The notes beneath the pieces were generated by a model. It was not told the origin of the DNA and searched no databases. It saw only the letters and a list, made by a program, of their open reading frames with translations. From Caryophanales bacterium (GTDB lineage Bacteria; Bacillota; Bacilli; Paenibacillales; CANHCR01): 64,000 bases of DNA. A program made the position numbers and the translations under genes. The stretch is from contig CANHCR010000003.1 in NCBI GenBank assembly GCA_947459205.1, positions 1-64,000 of the forward strand, in the 5' to 3' direction. Of this stretch, positions 36,043 to 45,118 are shown piece after piece. How positions within the stretch are numbered: the stretch's first letter is position 1; the number at the start of each line of letters is the position of its first letter.

Positions 36043-36642
36043 TCAAACGCGTGACGGTGGTGATTCTAACGATTGGATAAATTGCACAGCATCCAACGTG
36101 CCGAAGTATAGGAGTAACTTCTCTTCAATCATCACCAACAAATCGGTTTGGTACTTAATAATTTTTTCGCGGTTAGTATCAATATCGTCTTTATCGGTCA
36201 TCTGTTTTATACTAAGCACCGAATCTGCCAACGTGCCCGCAATTTTTCCTGCGATTTTGCCTGCTATCGACAACCCCGCCGGACTTAAAAACGCACTCGT
36301 CCGCGAGCCCAAACCAGAAGTAATCGAATTCGGTACACTCGTGCCCCACTTTTTCAACTGCTCCGCCACCACTTTTTCCACTTCGCGCTTGACGTTGCTT
36401 TCCTTAAAATTGTGCACCACCTGTTTGCGGTGCTCCAATTCCGCGGTCACCACCAAAAACATCGCCAACGCCACTGTCTTGCTCAACTTATCCGGCTGGC
36501 GCTCGGCATTGGAGATGGTCGGACGACTCACACCTAACCGCAACGCAAACTCATCTTGATTCCATGAAAACAACTCGCGAATGTTTTGCATGTGCAGACC
36601 GATTTCTACTAATCGTTCCTTCATATATTCATCATAAGCCAC
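36043..36642 (-). CDS. XRE-type helix-turn-helix regulator
   Basis: About 199 residues: an N-terminal HTH (IRELFSWNQDEFALRLGVSRPTISNAER) like the Cro/C1 family, a basic linker, then about 110 residues including a Gly/Ala segment (GLSIAGKIAGKIAGTLADS) of unknown fold. The GTG at 36642 after GAGG is preferred; ATG at 36624 is possible. It is divergent from the EcsC-family gene, and palindromes in the shared promoter region suggest auto- and cross-regulation. Confidence 0.75.
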   Translation of the reverse strand: MAYDEYMKERLVEIGLHMQNIRELFSWNQDEFALRLGVSRPTISNAERQPDKLSKTVALAMFLVVTAELEHRKQVVHNFKESNVKREVEKVVAEQLKKWGTSVPNSITSGLGSRTSAFLSPAGLSIAGKIAGKIAGTLADSVLSIKQMTDKDDIDTNREKIIKYQTDLLVMIEEKLLLYFGTLDAVQFIQSLESPPSRV

Positions 36643-36756
36643 TTTTATCAACCTCAATCTGTGGTGCCATCCCACTTTCATTTATGTGATAATTATACCT
36701 TTACATAAAATAAAGTTCAATAACAAAAAAATTTTATTTAATTATAAAAAAGTTGC

Positions 36757-36785
36757 TTGACGTAAATATTTTTACATTGTATATT
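36757..36785 (+). promoter_or_regulatory. sigma-A promoter of the EcsC-family gene
   Basis: TTGACG, 17-bp spacer, TATATT. The spacer contains a perfect palindrome (36762-36775), so a repressor bound there would block the promoter. Confidence 0.75.
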
Positions 36786-36810
36786 ATTCGCAGGAGGTAA
36801 AGTTTTTTAC
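36762..36810. promoter_or_regulatory. twin GTAAA-N4-TTTAC operators
   Basis: Two perfect 14-bp palindromes, GTAAATATTTTTAC (36762-36775) and GTAAAGTTTTTTAC (36797-36810), with starts 35 bp apart, flank the -10 of the EcsC-family promoter. They are the natural candidates for binding by the divergent XRE regulator. A related CTTTA-N7-TAAAG lies near 36691-36707, closer to the regulator start. Confidence 0.6.
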
Positions 36811-36846
36811 ATCCAGTCAAAATAAAAACGAAAAGAGGAATGAATC

Positions 36847-37464
36847 ATGTCAGAGAAAAACAACTTCTTGCAGCAAAAAATCATCGACGCACTCAACCAA
36901 GCATACGAACATGCAGTACAGGGCTTCGGCGGCTTCCAATCGGTCATCGATCTGGCCAATGACTACATAAACAAATATCCGACACGCGATGAAGCGATTG
37001 ACGCCTTGGTACGCACGCAAAATGTGAAAGCATTCACTTCTGGTTTCTTGTCTGGTGCAGCCGGCCTACCGTTGTTAGCGGTCGCGATTCCTGCCAATCT
37101 GATTTCCGTCGTTTATGTGCATGTGCGCATGTCCGCTGCGATTGCTTACATCAGAGGCTTCGACCTGCGATCTGACCAAGTGAAAACGATGGTCTTCGCC
37201 ACTTTGACGGGCAGTTCCGCCTACAAAATGCTTCGCGATGCAGGCGTGAAAATCGCCAAAGAAGTCATGGAAGAAGTCATCAAACGCGTCGCCATTTACC
37301 TGGCCGCCAAATTCGGCGCCAAACTTCCTGTCAATGTAGCAAAAGCAATTCCGATTGTCGGTGGTGTTGTCGGTGGCATCATGGATGTCGCTGCCACGCT
37401 AGCAATTGCCAAAGTCGCAAAAACCATCTTCAAAAATGGAGGTCTCAACCATGGGGTTGCTTGA
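36847..37464 (+). CDS. EcsC family protein
   Basis: A 205-residue protein with the EcsC-like arrangement: a helical N-terminus, VKAFTSGFLSGAAGLPLLAVAIPANL (hydrophobic), and GAKLPVNVAKAIPIVGGVVGGIMD. The family is named after B. subtilis EcsC and has no firm biochemical role; it is probably membrane-associated. AGAGGA precedes the ATG. It overlaps the next gene by 14 bp. Confidence 0.85.
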   Translation: MSEKNNFLQQKIIDALNQAYEHAVQGFGGFQSVIDLANDYINKYPTRDEAIDALVRTQNVKAFTSGFLSGAAGLPLLAVAIPANLISVVYVHVRMSAAIAYIRGFDLRSDQVKTMVFATLTGSSAYKMLRDAGVKIAKEVMEEVIKRVAIYLAAKFGAKLPVNVAKAIPIVGGVVGGIMDVAATLAIAKVAKTIFKNGGLNHGVA

Positions 37465-37873
37465 TCGTTTGAAACAAACACTTGATTTCCAAACCGTTCC
37501 CGTTCCGTTGTTTGCGATACGTGAGTACTTGCAGCGCCAGTTACCTAAAATTACTGGACTCAATGTCAGTTCTGAGAACGGCTGTCTCGTCATTAGCGGC
37601 AATGTTTTTCTACTCATTCCGTTCAGCATCAAATTAAAACCCCTGCGTGCGGTCGATCGCCGAGTCGTGTTCGAAGTCGTTTCATTCGGTCCGCTCAATC
37701 TTGAGTTTTTGAAAAAGCGATTGTTCCGCAATTCCGCGCTGTGCCATTATGCTAACAATCAACTGACGATCGACTTTGACAACATCCCGTTGCTCAAAAA
37801 AATCCCGCTTCTGATAATAAAAGAAGTGACGTTAGGCGATAAGACCATCAAATTCAAACTAGGCATTTCATAA
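37451..37873 (+). CDS. hypothetical protein cotranscribed with EcsC-family gene
   Basis: A 140-residue protein I do not recognise. The ATG at 37451 has GGAGG 8 nt upstream and lies inside the end of the preceding gene, so translation is coupled. It begins GLLDRLKQTLDFQTVPVP; the middle is beta-rich (NGCLVISGNVFLLIPFSIKL) and the C-terminus hydrophobic (IPLLKKIPLLIIKEV). A lipid-binding or membrane-surface role is possible but unproven. Confidence 0.7.
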   Translation: MGLLDRLKQTLDFQTVPVPLFAIREYLQRQLPKITGLNVSSENGCLVISGNVFLLIPFSIKLKPLRAVDRRVVFEVVSFGPLNLEFLKKRLFRNSALCHYANNQLTIDFDNIPLLKKIPLLIIKEVTLGDKTIKFKLGIS

Positions 37874-37875
37874 AA

Positions 37876-37912
37876 AAATGGCGCTCTCCCAACCTGGGAA
37901 AGCGCCGCTTTA
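37876..37912 (-). terminator. terminator between convergent genes
   Basis: GGCGCTCTCCCA-ACC-TGGGAAAGCGCC stem; on the minus strand it is followed by ATTTTTTTATG, a strong tail for the UbiD operon. It may also stop the plus-strand EcsC operon, with a weaker tail. Confidence 0.85.
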
Positions 37913-39766
37913 TAATGATAATTGAATGTTTAATTCCTCCAAAACCGCCTGCGCCCGTTGTTCGACTGCTGCATCAGCGACAAGTGGTGGCGCATGGTGC
38001 GGCTTGATGCGCGCATCAATGATTAGTTGGTCACAGCCCCAATGCTTGAAACGTTGGAAACTGTTGACCCCATACAAATCATGTGAAGGATTGCTGCGCG
38101 TGAAAGTGACCCATAAGAAGTTGGCCAGCGACTGGCTGACGAACGACGCATCATCGCACACGATAATCAGCGGACAACCGCTCAGTTCTCCATTTGCATC
38201 TTGCTTCGCCAAGTTCGCCAAACTCGCCAAACGTTCGCTTAGTACCGACATTTCGCGCTCGGCCTGCTCATACGAGACGAACGGCGTCATCGGTAGCGCC
38301 ACCACGCCGGGGAAGACCAACTCTGCCGCGAATTCACGCAATTCGCTAGGCACTTCCTTGGACAGTTCTCGCAAGCGATCGCCATACGCCGCCAAAATCA
38401 CTTTGCTGCCGGTATTCAAACCGGTGCCGGAATAATCCAGCGTGTCGATGGTCGTCTCCGTCTGAAAATGCAAGTCGCGACGCAAATCGATGCGCTCGAG
38501 AATATATCGCATGAATGCCTCTTCGTCGTGCGTATTCAGAGGCGCATCTGATGACTCGCCATCTTCCGCTGCAATCCACAAAAATTTTGCCAAACTTAAC
38601 TGACCAGTTCCGAGAATCCGGTTCGCCAGTGTCAACAATTCGCTCGGCCGTTTCGTCGGCTGGTATGGCGTATAGCGCTCACTGCCAATTGCGAACAGCA
38701 ACGGATGGACGCCCGCCGCATCAACCGCATGCACTTCCTTGACACCTGGTATTTCGTGACGAATCGCATTGCCGGTCAGCGCATGAATCAGTTCGCCGAA
38801 CGACGTATCTTCTTGTGGCGGCCGACCGACAACCGTAAACGGCCACACCGCCCCTTTGCGCGCATACACTTTATGAATGTTCAAAAACGGAAACGGATGC
38901 GTCAAACTGTAATACCCGAGGTGATCGCCAAACGGACCCTCAGGCTTAGTCGCATACGGTTCAAGTTCGCCAGTAATCACAAAATCCGCATCCAAACTAA
39001 CGCAGTAACCGTCCACATAACTGTAGCGGAAACGACGCCCGGCCAACATCCCAGCAAACGTCATCTCGCTCAAACCTTCCGGCAACGGCATCACCGCCGC
39101 CAATGTGTGGGCCGGCGGACCTCCAACGAACACGCTCACTTTCAGCGGTTGCCCCAAACGATTAGCCGCCGCCTGATGAACACCGATGCCGCGGTGAATT
39201 TGATAATGAATGCCGATTTCTTTGTTCAGTTCATAGTCATTGCCGCTCAACTGCACGCGATACATCCCTAAATTCGCATTCATGATGCCTGGCTTAAGCG
39301 GATCTTCACTGTACACTTGCGGCAACGTGACGAACGCACCGCCGTCATCTGGCCAGTTTTTAATAAGCGGCAAGTCAGAAATTTGAATTTCATCAAAAAG
39401 TGAACGCACGGCCGAAGGCGATAACTTTTGCGGTAGCGCCTTGTACGCCGCTAGCGCAGTGCCAATCTGCTGAAACGGTCGTTTAAGCGCCGCCAGCGGA
39501 TTGTTGCGCAGTGCAATCGCCTGTTGCACGGCATTCCACGTTTTGCGAAACATAAACTCACTGCGTTCAACCGTGCCAAACAAGTTGGACACCGCGGGAT
39601 AGCGACTGCCTTTCACCTTTTCAAACAAAATCGTCGGTCCGCCTGCCTCGTACATTTTTAGTTGAATCGCCGCCATTTCCAGATGCGGATCGACTTCCTC
39701 ACAGATTCGCAACAACTGTCCCTGCTTTTCTAAATCTGCAATACATGCTGCCAAAGAGTTGTACAA
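37910..39766 (-). CDS. UbiD family decarboxylase
   Basis: A 618-residue prenylated-FMN-type decarboxylase, of the longer UbiD group (about 600 residues). Recognisable parts are NANLGMYRVQLSG, GIHYQIHRGIG, VFVGGPPAHTLAAVMPLPEG, and the active-site ITGELEPYATKPEGPFGDH. In bacteria this group is linked to quinone synthesis or aromatic acid decarboxylation; no ubiX-like prenyltransferase is nearby. The TTG start has GGAGG 9 nt upstream. Third in a helicase-prolyl isomerase-UbiD series. Confidence 0.88.
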   Translation of the reverse strand: MYNSLAACIADLEKQGQLLRICEEVDPHLEMAAIQLKMYEAGGPTILFEKVKGSRYPAVSNLFGTVERSEFMFRKTWNAVQQAIALRNNPLAALKRPFQQIGTALAAYKALPQKLSPSAVRSLFDEIQISDLPLIKNWPDDGGAFVTLPQVYSEDPLKPGIMNANLGMYRVQLSGNDYELNKEIGIHYQIHRGIGVHQAAANRLGQPLKVSVFVGGPPAHTLAAVMPLPEGLSEMTFAGMLAGRRFRYSYVDGYCVSLDADFVITGELEPYATKPEGPFGDHLGYYSLTHPFPFLNIHKVYARKGAVWPFTVVGRPPQEDTSFGELIHALTGNAIRHEIPGVKEVHAVDAAGVHPLLFAIGSERYTPYQPTKRPSELLTLANRILGTGQLSLAKFLWIAAEDGESSDAPLNTHDEEAFMRYILERIDLRRDLHFQTETTIDTLDYSGTGLNTGSKVILAAYGDRLRELSKEVPSELREFAAELVFPGVVALPMTPFVSYEQAEREMSVLSERLASLANLAKQDANGELSGCPLIIVCDDASFVSQSLANFLWVTFTRSNPSHDLYGVNSFQRFKHWGCDQLIIDARIKPHHAPPLVADAAVEQRAQAVLEELNIQLSL

Positions 39767-39782
39767 TTTGACACGCCTCCAT

Positions 39783-40784
39783 CTACTTTAGGTTGCTACG
39801 TACGATACTCGGTACAATCTCTTGGTCAATGACCTCACGATATTTCCGTTCCCATGCCGGTTGTTCCAATGTAACTTTTGCTTCGTTGAACGTCTTGCGC
39901 ACCGAAGATCGTTTGCTAACCAAGATAATATGATATCCCAACTTCGTTTCTACAGGTTCGCTCAACGTATTCAGAGGCACATCCTGCACCGCTTTTTTTA
40001 ACGCCGGTACCCAATTCTCGACATCGGCATCAACATAAGTACCGCCATTTTTTTTCGAACCCGCATCATCCGAATACTGTTTTGCCAGTGTTGCAAATTT
40101 ACCGCCTGCTTTCAATTTCGTCAACACCTCTTGCGCTCGTTTGAGTGCATCTGCCTTTTTTCGACCTTTTGGCTGTTTTTCGTCTACACCAATCAAAATG
40201 TGACTGACGGTTGCAACTGTTTTGTTCATCTCATTTGCATCCACCTTGCGATTGTATTCAGCCCTCAAATCGGCATCTGTCAGCTTGCTTTTGACATATT
40301 CCACTGTGTTGTTGTATTGCAGATAAAAATTAAGCACATCCGCTTTCACAAGCCCGAATTGCTTGAGTCGATTAGCAAAACCGTTGGCTCCATACTGTTT
40401 GTTAATTCCACCTTCCAATTGTGACAACAATTTCAACATAAACGGATCATCGGCCGGCGTCGGTTTTTCAAGTTTTTCAGTGGACACCTGATAAAAAATA
40501 AAAGTGACCAATTGACTTCTCAGAAATCCCTGTCGAGCTTCTTGTTCCTCGAATTTCGGATTCATGAACCGCTGTACTTGTAAAAACTTCTCGAAATCTG
40601 CCTTTTTGACAGTACCGCCTTTGTACTCTGCTACTGGGTCAGTAAGTTTTTGTTCTTCTTGCTGCTTACTTTCATTTTTAGTTCCTTCATTCTTAGTTTC
40701 TTCATTCTGATTCCCACAACCGTAAAGCATCGTTGCCAACAAAAACAGAACGGACAAAATAATAAAACTATTTTTTTTATACAT
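39783..40784 (-). CDS. PrsA-like peptidyl-prolyl isomerase lipoprotein
   Basis: A 333-residue exported foldase. Lipobox-like MLYGCGN follows an N-terminal hydrophobic stretch; then a SurA/PrsA-like N-domain and a parvulin domain (about 190-300) with VSHILIG, FATLAKQYSDDAGSKKNGGTY and KLGYHIILVSKR. It should assist folding of secreted proteins at the outer membrane face. Its ATG overlaps the helicase stop (TAATG), so the two are translationally coupled. Confidence 0.87.
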   Translation of the reverse strand: MYKKNSFIILSVLFLLATMLYGCGNQNEETKNEGTKNESKQQEEQKLTDPVAEYKGGTVKKADFEKFLQVQRFMNPKFEEQEARQGFLRSQLVTFIFYQVSTEKLEKPTPADDPFMLKLLSQLEGGINKQYGANGFANRLKQFGLVKADVLNFYLQYNNTVEYVKSKLTDADLRAEYNRKVDANEMNKTVATVSHILIGVDEKQPKGRKKADALKRAQEVLTKLKAGGKFATLAKQYSDDAGSKKNGGTYVDADVENWVPALKKAVQDVPLNTLSEPVETKLGYHIILVSKRSSVRKTFNEAKVTLEQPAWERKYREVIDQEIVPSIVRSNLK

Positions 40785-41995
40785 TACGATTTCCCCCTTC
40801 GACTTCTTGGCGCCAACAACTGACCACGCAGTAATACGCGTTCGCTAATTTCCGCACTCAACCTTCTGCCATATCGTTCGACAGCCTTGCGCTGATAATC
40901 CGTCGCCAAGGAAACCGCCGTCCCGCTCCGCCCCATGCGCGCCGTGCGACCGACGCGGTGCACATAATGTTCCTCAGTGTCAGGCAAATCGTAGTTGACG
41001 ACGAGGTCGACGTCTGGAAAATCAAGCCCGCGTGCCGCTACATCGGTTGAAACGAGCAGTAGCAACTTGCCTTCACGAAACCGACGCATCACATCAGCCC
41101 GCTCCTGCTTGCCTTGGTCAGCATAAATCGCTGCCACCGATAGTCCGACATATTGCAGCTTCGCGACAATCTCACCAATCTCATGCGTATCATTAACGAA
41201 TAGCAAGGCTGCCTTCGGTGTCAGCGCGTGGGTCAAGCGACGTAACGCATCAATTTTGTCGCGCTCATCAACATAAATGACAAACTGTTGTAACTGGGCG
41301 ACGGTCTTGCTCGCTGCTTCCACCTCGATGAGCTGCGGTTCGCGCATCGAGCGATCTGCCATAGCACGCACCTCTTTGCCAAGCGTCGCCGAAAAGAATA
41401 GCAATTGGCGCTCGCGCAGCGTGCTTTTGATTATCTGCTCCACATCCTTTTGAAAACCTTGCTTAAGCAGCTGGTCCGCCTCATCGACGACAATCATTTT
41501 CACGTCGTGCATGCGCAACTTACGCTTCGAAATCAACTCAACCAACCGCCCCGGCGTACCGACGACGATTTGCGGATGCAGGCGCAACTTCTCCACTTGC
41601 CGTTGCAAATCCGCACCGCCCGCTAGCGCCTCCGCCCGCAATTCACTGCCTTCGAGCAACATTTGCAACTCGCGAAACACTTGCATCGCCAACTCACGTG
41701 TCGGCACGATGACCGCCGCCTGCGGTTGCTTCAAATCCGCCCGCAAACGTTGCAAAATCGGCAACAAATAGGCATACGTCTTGCCGCTGCCCGTCTGTGA
41801 CTGGACGAGCACATCACGACCCGCGAGCACATGCGGAATCGATGCCTGCTGCACCGGCGAAGCTTGTACGACCTTGCGCGTTTGCAAATTACGTAGCCAA
41901 GGCGTTTGCTCAGCATCAGCGCCAAGCAACTCGGCCAGCGAAAGCGCACGCTCAGCTGATGGTTGCCCTTGCTCGCGATTTCCGTTCTCCGTCAT
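40784..41995 (-). CDS. DEAD-box RNA helicase
   Basis: A 403-residue helicase with Q-motif VVQASPVQQASIP, Walker A SQTGSGKT, PTRELAMQ, TPGRL, DEAD box VVDEADQLL, SAT in FFSATL, and HRVGRTARMGRSG. It lacks an RNA-binding C-terminal extension. It probably acts in RNA or ribosome remodelling, often at low temperature. First gene of the operon leading to prsA-like and ubiD-like genes; GAGGAGA is upstream of the ATG. Confidence 0.93.
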   Translation of the reverse strand: MTENGNREQGQPSAERALSLAELLGADAEQTPWLRNLQTRKVVQASPVQQASIPHVLAGRDVLVQSQTGSGKTYAYLLPILQRLRADLKQPQAAVIVPTRELAMQVFRELQMLLEGSELRAEALAGGADLQRQVEKLRLHPQIVVGTPGRLVELISKRKLRMHDVKMIVVDEADQLLKQGFQKDVEQIIKSTLRERQLLFFSATLGKEVRAMADRSMREPQLIEVEAASKTVAQLQQFVIYVDERDKIDALRRLTHALTPKAALLFVNDTHEIGEIVAKLQYVGLSVAAIYADQGKQERADVMRRFREGKLLLLVSTDVAARGLDFPDVDLVVNYDLPDTEEHYVHRVGRTARMGRSGTAVSLATDYQRKAVERYGRRLSAEISERVLLRGQLLAPRSRRGKS

Positions 41996-42073
41996 TTATC
42001 TTCTCTCCTCAATTTTTATATTAAGTTGAACACCGTTCGATCGAAAACTTACATACATGCATGATTTTACTAT

Positions 42074-42203
42074 CTGCCTATTTTGCATTTTTCCTGCTTA
42101 ATTCGTTCTGTTTCTGCCAATTTAACCTCTAGTAGTAGCAAGTTAAACACTTTGATTAGGCAGTAAGGTCGAACATTAGGCAGTAAATTACCTTTTTAGG
42201 TAG
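42074..42203. repeat. 20-bp phased repeat element with inverted arms (element 2)
   Basis: The left arm has CTGCCTA (42074), CTGCTTA (42094) and CTGCCAA (42114), exactly 20 bp apart. The right arm has ATTAGGCAG at 42155 and 42175 and a decayed TTTAGGTAG at 42195, again 20 bp apart. The spacing, orientation and core match element 1 (23149-23318), but the spacer sequences differ, so the 20-bp rhythm and core appear to be what is conserved. It lies in the gap between the SDR gene and the helicase gene. Confidence 0.85.
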
Positions 42204-42255
42204 ATGCAAAAATGTTGACCTAATTGATACAATCGCCCCACCCAAAATAAGGAAT

Positions 42256-43065
42256 TTATTTTTTGTCGAGCAACCGCTCCGTCAAACGCTCAAAAAAGCG
42301 CGGGAACAGTTGCGCCACTTTCACGCCAAACGCCGCAAACCACGGCATCGTAATTTCTGCGCGCTTTTGTTCGACAGCACGAAAAATTTGCTCTGCCACC
42401 TGATGAGCGGTCAGCATCACACCGCCCATTTTGCGTAAATTGGCCAAGTATTGTCCGCTCGGATCGGCACGGTCAAAAAAGTTGGTCGCAATCGGTCCTG
42501 GGTTGACGGTCGACAACCCGACGCCTGTGCCGCGCAGTTCCATCCGCAGCGCATTGCTGAAACCGATGACCGCATGTTTCGTCGCTGCATAACCGACTGC
42601 CTTTTTCGTCACCAACTTACCCGCCACCGAAGCGACATTAACGATATGACCGCTCCCGCGCGTCAACATCCCCGGCAAAGCAGCCTTCGTGCAATGGACA
42701 ATGCCCATATAATTCACGTTCATCATCTCACTGAACTCATGCAGCGGCATGTCCTTGAACCACTCAAACACGCCGAAACCGGCATTATTGACAAGCACAT
42801 CGATGTGCCCATACTTCTCATGAATCACTGCAAACGCACGCTCGACCGCAAATGCATCACTCACATCAAGCGGCAGCACCATGTGCTCAGTCGGAATGTT
42901 TCGCGAGATGTCCGCCATTTTTTCCACATTACGCGCCAACAACACAGGAATCGCCCCGCGCCGTGCCGCCATGAATACCGTTTCTGCACCCACCCCGCTT
43001 GAGGCTCCGGTCACGACCACCACTTTCCCGCGCCAGTCCACTTTCCCACGCCAATCCACAGTCAT
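42256..43065 (-). CDS. short-chain dehydrogenase/reductase
   Basis: A 269-residue NAD(P)-dependent oxidoreductase: cofactor loop VTGASSGVGAE, NNAGFG, catalytic Ser in NVASVAGK and YxxxK as YAATK. The C-terminal hydrophobic and basic part (FGVKVAQLFPRFF) suggests loose membrane association. The substrate is unknown. The 5' end carries an 18-bp tandem duplication coding DWRGKV twice, which creates several possible starts; the ATG at 43065 (AAGGAG just upstream) or the following GTG are both possible. Confidence 0.85.
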   Translation of the reverse strand: MTVDWRGKVDWRGKVVVVTGASSGVGAETVFMAARRGAIPVLLARNVEKMADISRNIPTEHMVLPLDVSDAFAVERAFAVIHEKYGHIDVLVNNAGFGVFEWFKDMPLHEFSEMMNVNYMGIVHCTKAALPGMLTRGSGHIVNVASVAGKLVTKKAVGYAATKHAVIGFSNALRMELRGTGVGLSTVNPGPIATNFFDRADPSGQYLANLRKMGGVMLTAHQVAEQIFRAVEQKRAEITMPWFAAFGVKVAQLFPRFFERLTERLLDKK

Positions 43066-43219
43066 CCGCTCCTTCGCACTCAATCGCTCTTACCTTTATT
43101 ATTTCACAATCGCCCACAATTTCAAAGGAACGACCTTTTATTCGCACTCTCGAAAAAATGTTTTATAACCAAATTCGTTGTGATAAAATAAATCTATAGA
43201 TGGGAGGTGCTGCCTTTTT

Positions 43220-44122
43220 ATGAACATGAGTCAATTGGAAACGTTTCTGACGATTGTCAAAACGATGAGTTTTCGCAGAACAGCGGAGTTGCTCAATCTC
43301 ACGCAACCGGCCGTCTCCGCCCAAATCCGCAATCTCGAAGAAGAACTCAAAACGCCGCTCATCATCCGCCATCAACCAATCAGTTTGACGGAGGCCGGTC
43401 ATATTTTTGCCGAAGAGGCGGGGCACATTCTCGAACATGTTGAGCAGCTCAAACAACGGCTTGAGGATATCCAACAAAAGCCACAAGGGCACATTCACAT
43501 TGGCACCACCACGTCAATCGCGATGCAAATTTTGCCGCGCGTGCTTTCCTATGTACAGAATCAATTTCCGCTCATCAAAACGACGATTCATTCGATGCCG
43601 TCGACGCAAATCATGACCAACGTCGAAAATGGTACGATTGATGTCGGTATCGGCTATCTGCTCGAGAAAAACGCCAACTTGCAAAGTTCGATTTTATATT
43701 TTGACACGTTTGAACTAGTCGTTTCGCCCAGACATCCGCTCGCACGGCGCACACTCGCCACCGCCGATGATTTGCGCAATGTGCCATTCATCATGCTTTC
43801 GCCGGAAACAGCGGGGCGACGCTTTGCCGAGCAAGTGTTTGAGCGCATCCAGTTGCAGCCATCGATTATTATGGAATTATCGAGCAGCGAAGAGGTGAAG
43901 CGCATGGTTGAATTAAATCTTGGCGCGGCCATCATCTCCAAACTATCGGTAGTAGCCGAACTGCGGCGCGGCACGCTTTCCATCGTGCCTCTCAGCGAAC
44001 TGGAAATTACGCACCCGGTCGCGGTCGTCTACAAATCAGGACGCTACATCAATTCGGCGACTAAACAGTTTCTCAATGACTTGAAAGGCATGCCTGAATC
44101 GCAATTTCTCGGTTCGGAATAA
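43220..44122 (+). CDS. LysR family transcriptional regulator
   Basis: A 300-residue LysR-type regulator with N-terminal winged HTH (FRRTAELLNLTQPAVSAQIRNLEEEL) and a periplasmic-binding-like effector domain. GGGAGGTG is 10 nt before the ATG. Divergent from the SDR gene, and followed by the cation transporter. The regulated gene could be either; the effector is unknown. Confidence 0.9.
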   Translation: MNMSQLETFLTIVKTMSFRRTAELLNLTQPAVSAQIRNLEEELKTPLIIRHQPISLTEAGHIFAEEAGHILEHVEQLKQRLEDIQQKPQGHIHIGTTTSIAMQILPRVLSYVQNQFPLIKTTIHSMPSTQIMTNVENGTIDVGIGYLLEKNANLQSSILYFDTFELVVSPRHPLARRTLATADDLRNVPFIMLSPETAGRRFAEQVFERIQLQPSIIMELSSSEEVKRMVELNLGAAIISKLSVVAELRRGTLSIVPLSELEITHPVAVVYKSGRYINSATKQFLNDLKGMPESQFLGSE

Positions 44123-44158
44123 TATGTATTAGCAAATCAATCTCATGAGGTGATGACA

Positions 44159-45100
44159 ATGTCAGATTTTCACCATTTAGCTCACAGCAAACAGCAGTCG
44201 AAAAGTATGAAAACGCTTTGGGTGACACTCCTGCTCACACTATTTTTCACGATCGTCGAAGTGATCGGTGGTATCGTTTCCAACTCGCTGGCGCTACTCT
44301 CCGACTCGGCGCATATGATTTCCGATGTGTTCGCGCTCGGATTGAGCATGATCGCCATCTACATGGCGCGTCGTCCGTCCAACTCGAAATACACGTTCGG
44401 TTTTCTCCGTTTCGAAATAATCGCTTCGTTCCTCAACGGCTTGACGCTCATCATCATCTCCGTCGGGATTTTTATCGAAGGAATCCGGCGGATGATCAAC
44501 CCCGAGCCGATTGATCTGCGACTGATGCTGACGATTGCCGTCATCGGTCTCATTGTCAATATCGTGCTCACGTTCGTGCTGAGCCGCAGCATGAAGGAAG
44601 AGAAAAATTTGAACATCCAAAGTGCGCTTTGGCATTTCATCGGCGACCTACTAAGTTCGATCGGTGTCATCATGTCCGCCATCATCATCTACTTCACCGG
44701 CTTGTTGTTTTTCGATCCAATCATCAGCCTCGTAATTGGCGCAATCATCTTCACCGGCGGGGCGCGCATTGTCCGCGAGTCGTATCTGATTCTAATGGAG
44801 TCGGTGCCGGAGTCGTTTGATTTGGAGGAAATACGCGGTGAAATCGGGAAAATCGAAGGTGTTGAAGATGTTCACGAACTACATCTGTGGGCGATTTCTA
44901 CTGAACATTACTCGCTGACTGCCCATGTATTTGTGAGTGAAAACATCCAGCCGGCATGCATCATTCTCGGCATCAACGAAATGCTCAAGGAAAAGTATGG
45001 CATTTGGCATTCGACGATTCAAACGGAACTGGCGCGCATCCACAATCACGGCGAGTATGGACGTGAGTTTTTGCGTCAAAAAGAAGCGTCCGTTAAATAA
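44159..45100 (+). CDS. cation diffusion facilitator (Zn/Co/Cd efflux)
   Basis: A 313-residue transporter with six membrane helices and the paired metal-site motifs ALLSDSAHMISD and SALWHFIGDLLSS, HxxxD in each, as in the CzcD/ZitB group. A C-terminal cytoplasmic domain (about 210-313) is typical. It exports divalent metal against protons. The ATG at 44159 is chosen behind GAGGTGAT. Confidence 0.92.
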   Translation: MSDFHHLAHSKQQSKSMKTLWVTLLLTLFFTIVEVIGGIVSNSLALLSDSAHMISDVFALGLSMIAIYMARRPSNSKYTFGFLRFEIIASFLNGLTLIIISVGIFIEGIRRMINPEPIDLRLMLTIAVIGLIVNIVLTFVLSRSMKEEKNLNIQSALWHFIGDLLSSIGVIMSAIIIYFTGLLFFDPIISLVIGAIIFTGGARIVRESYLILMESVPESFDLEEIRGEIGKIEGVEDVHELHLWAISTEHYSLTAHVFVSENIQPACIILGINEMLKEKYGIWHSTIQTELARIHNHGEYGREFLRQKEASVK

Positions 45101-45118
45101 AGGAGGCGTTGATCGCCG

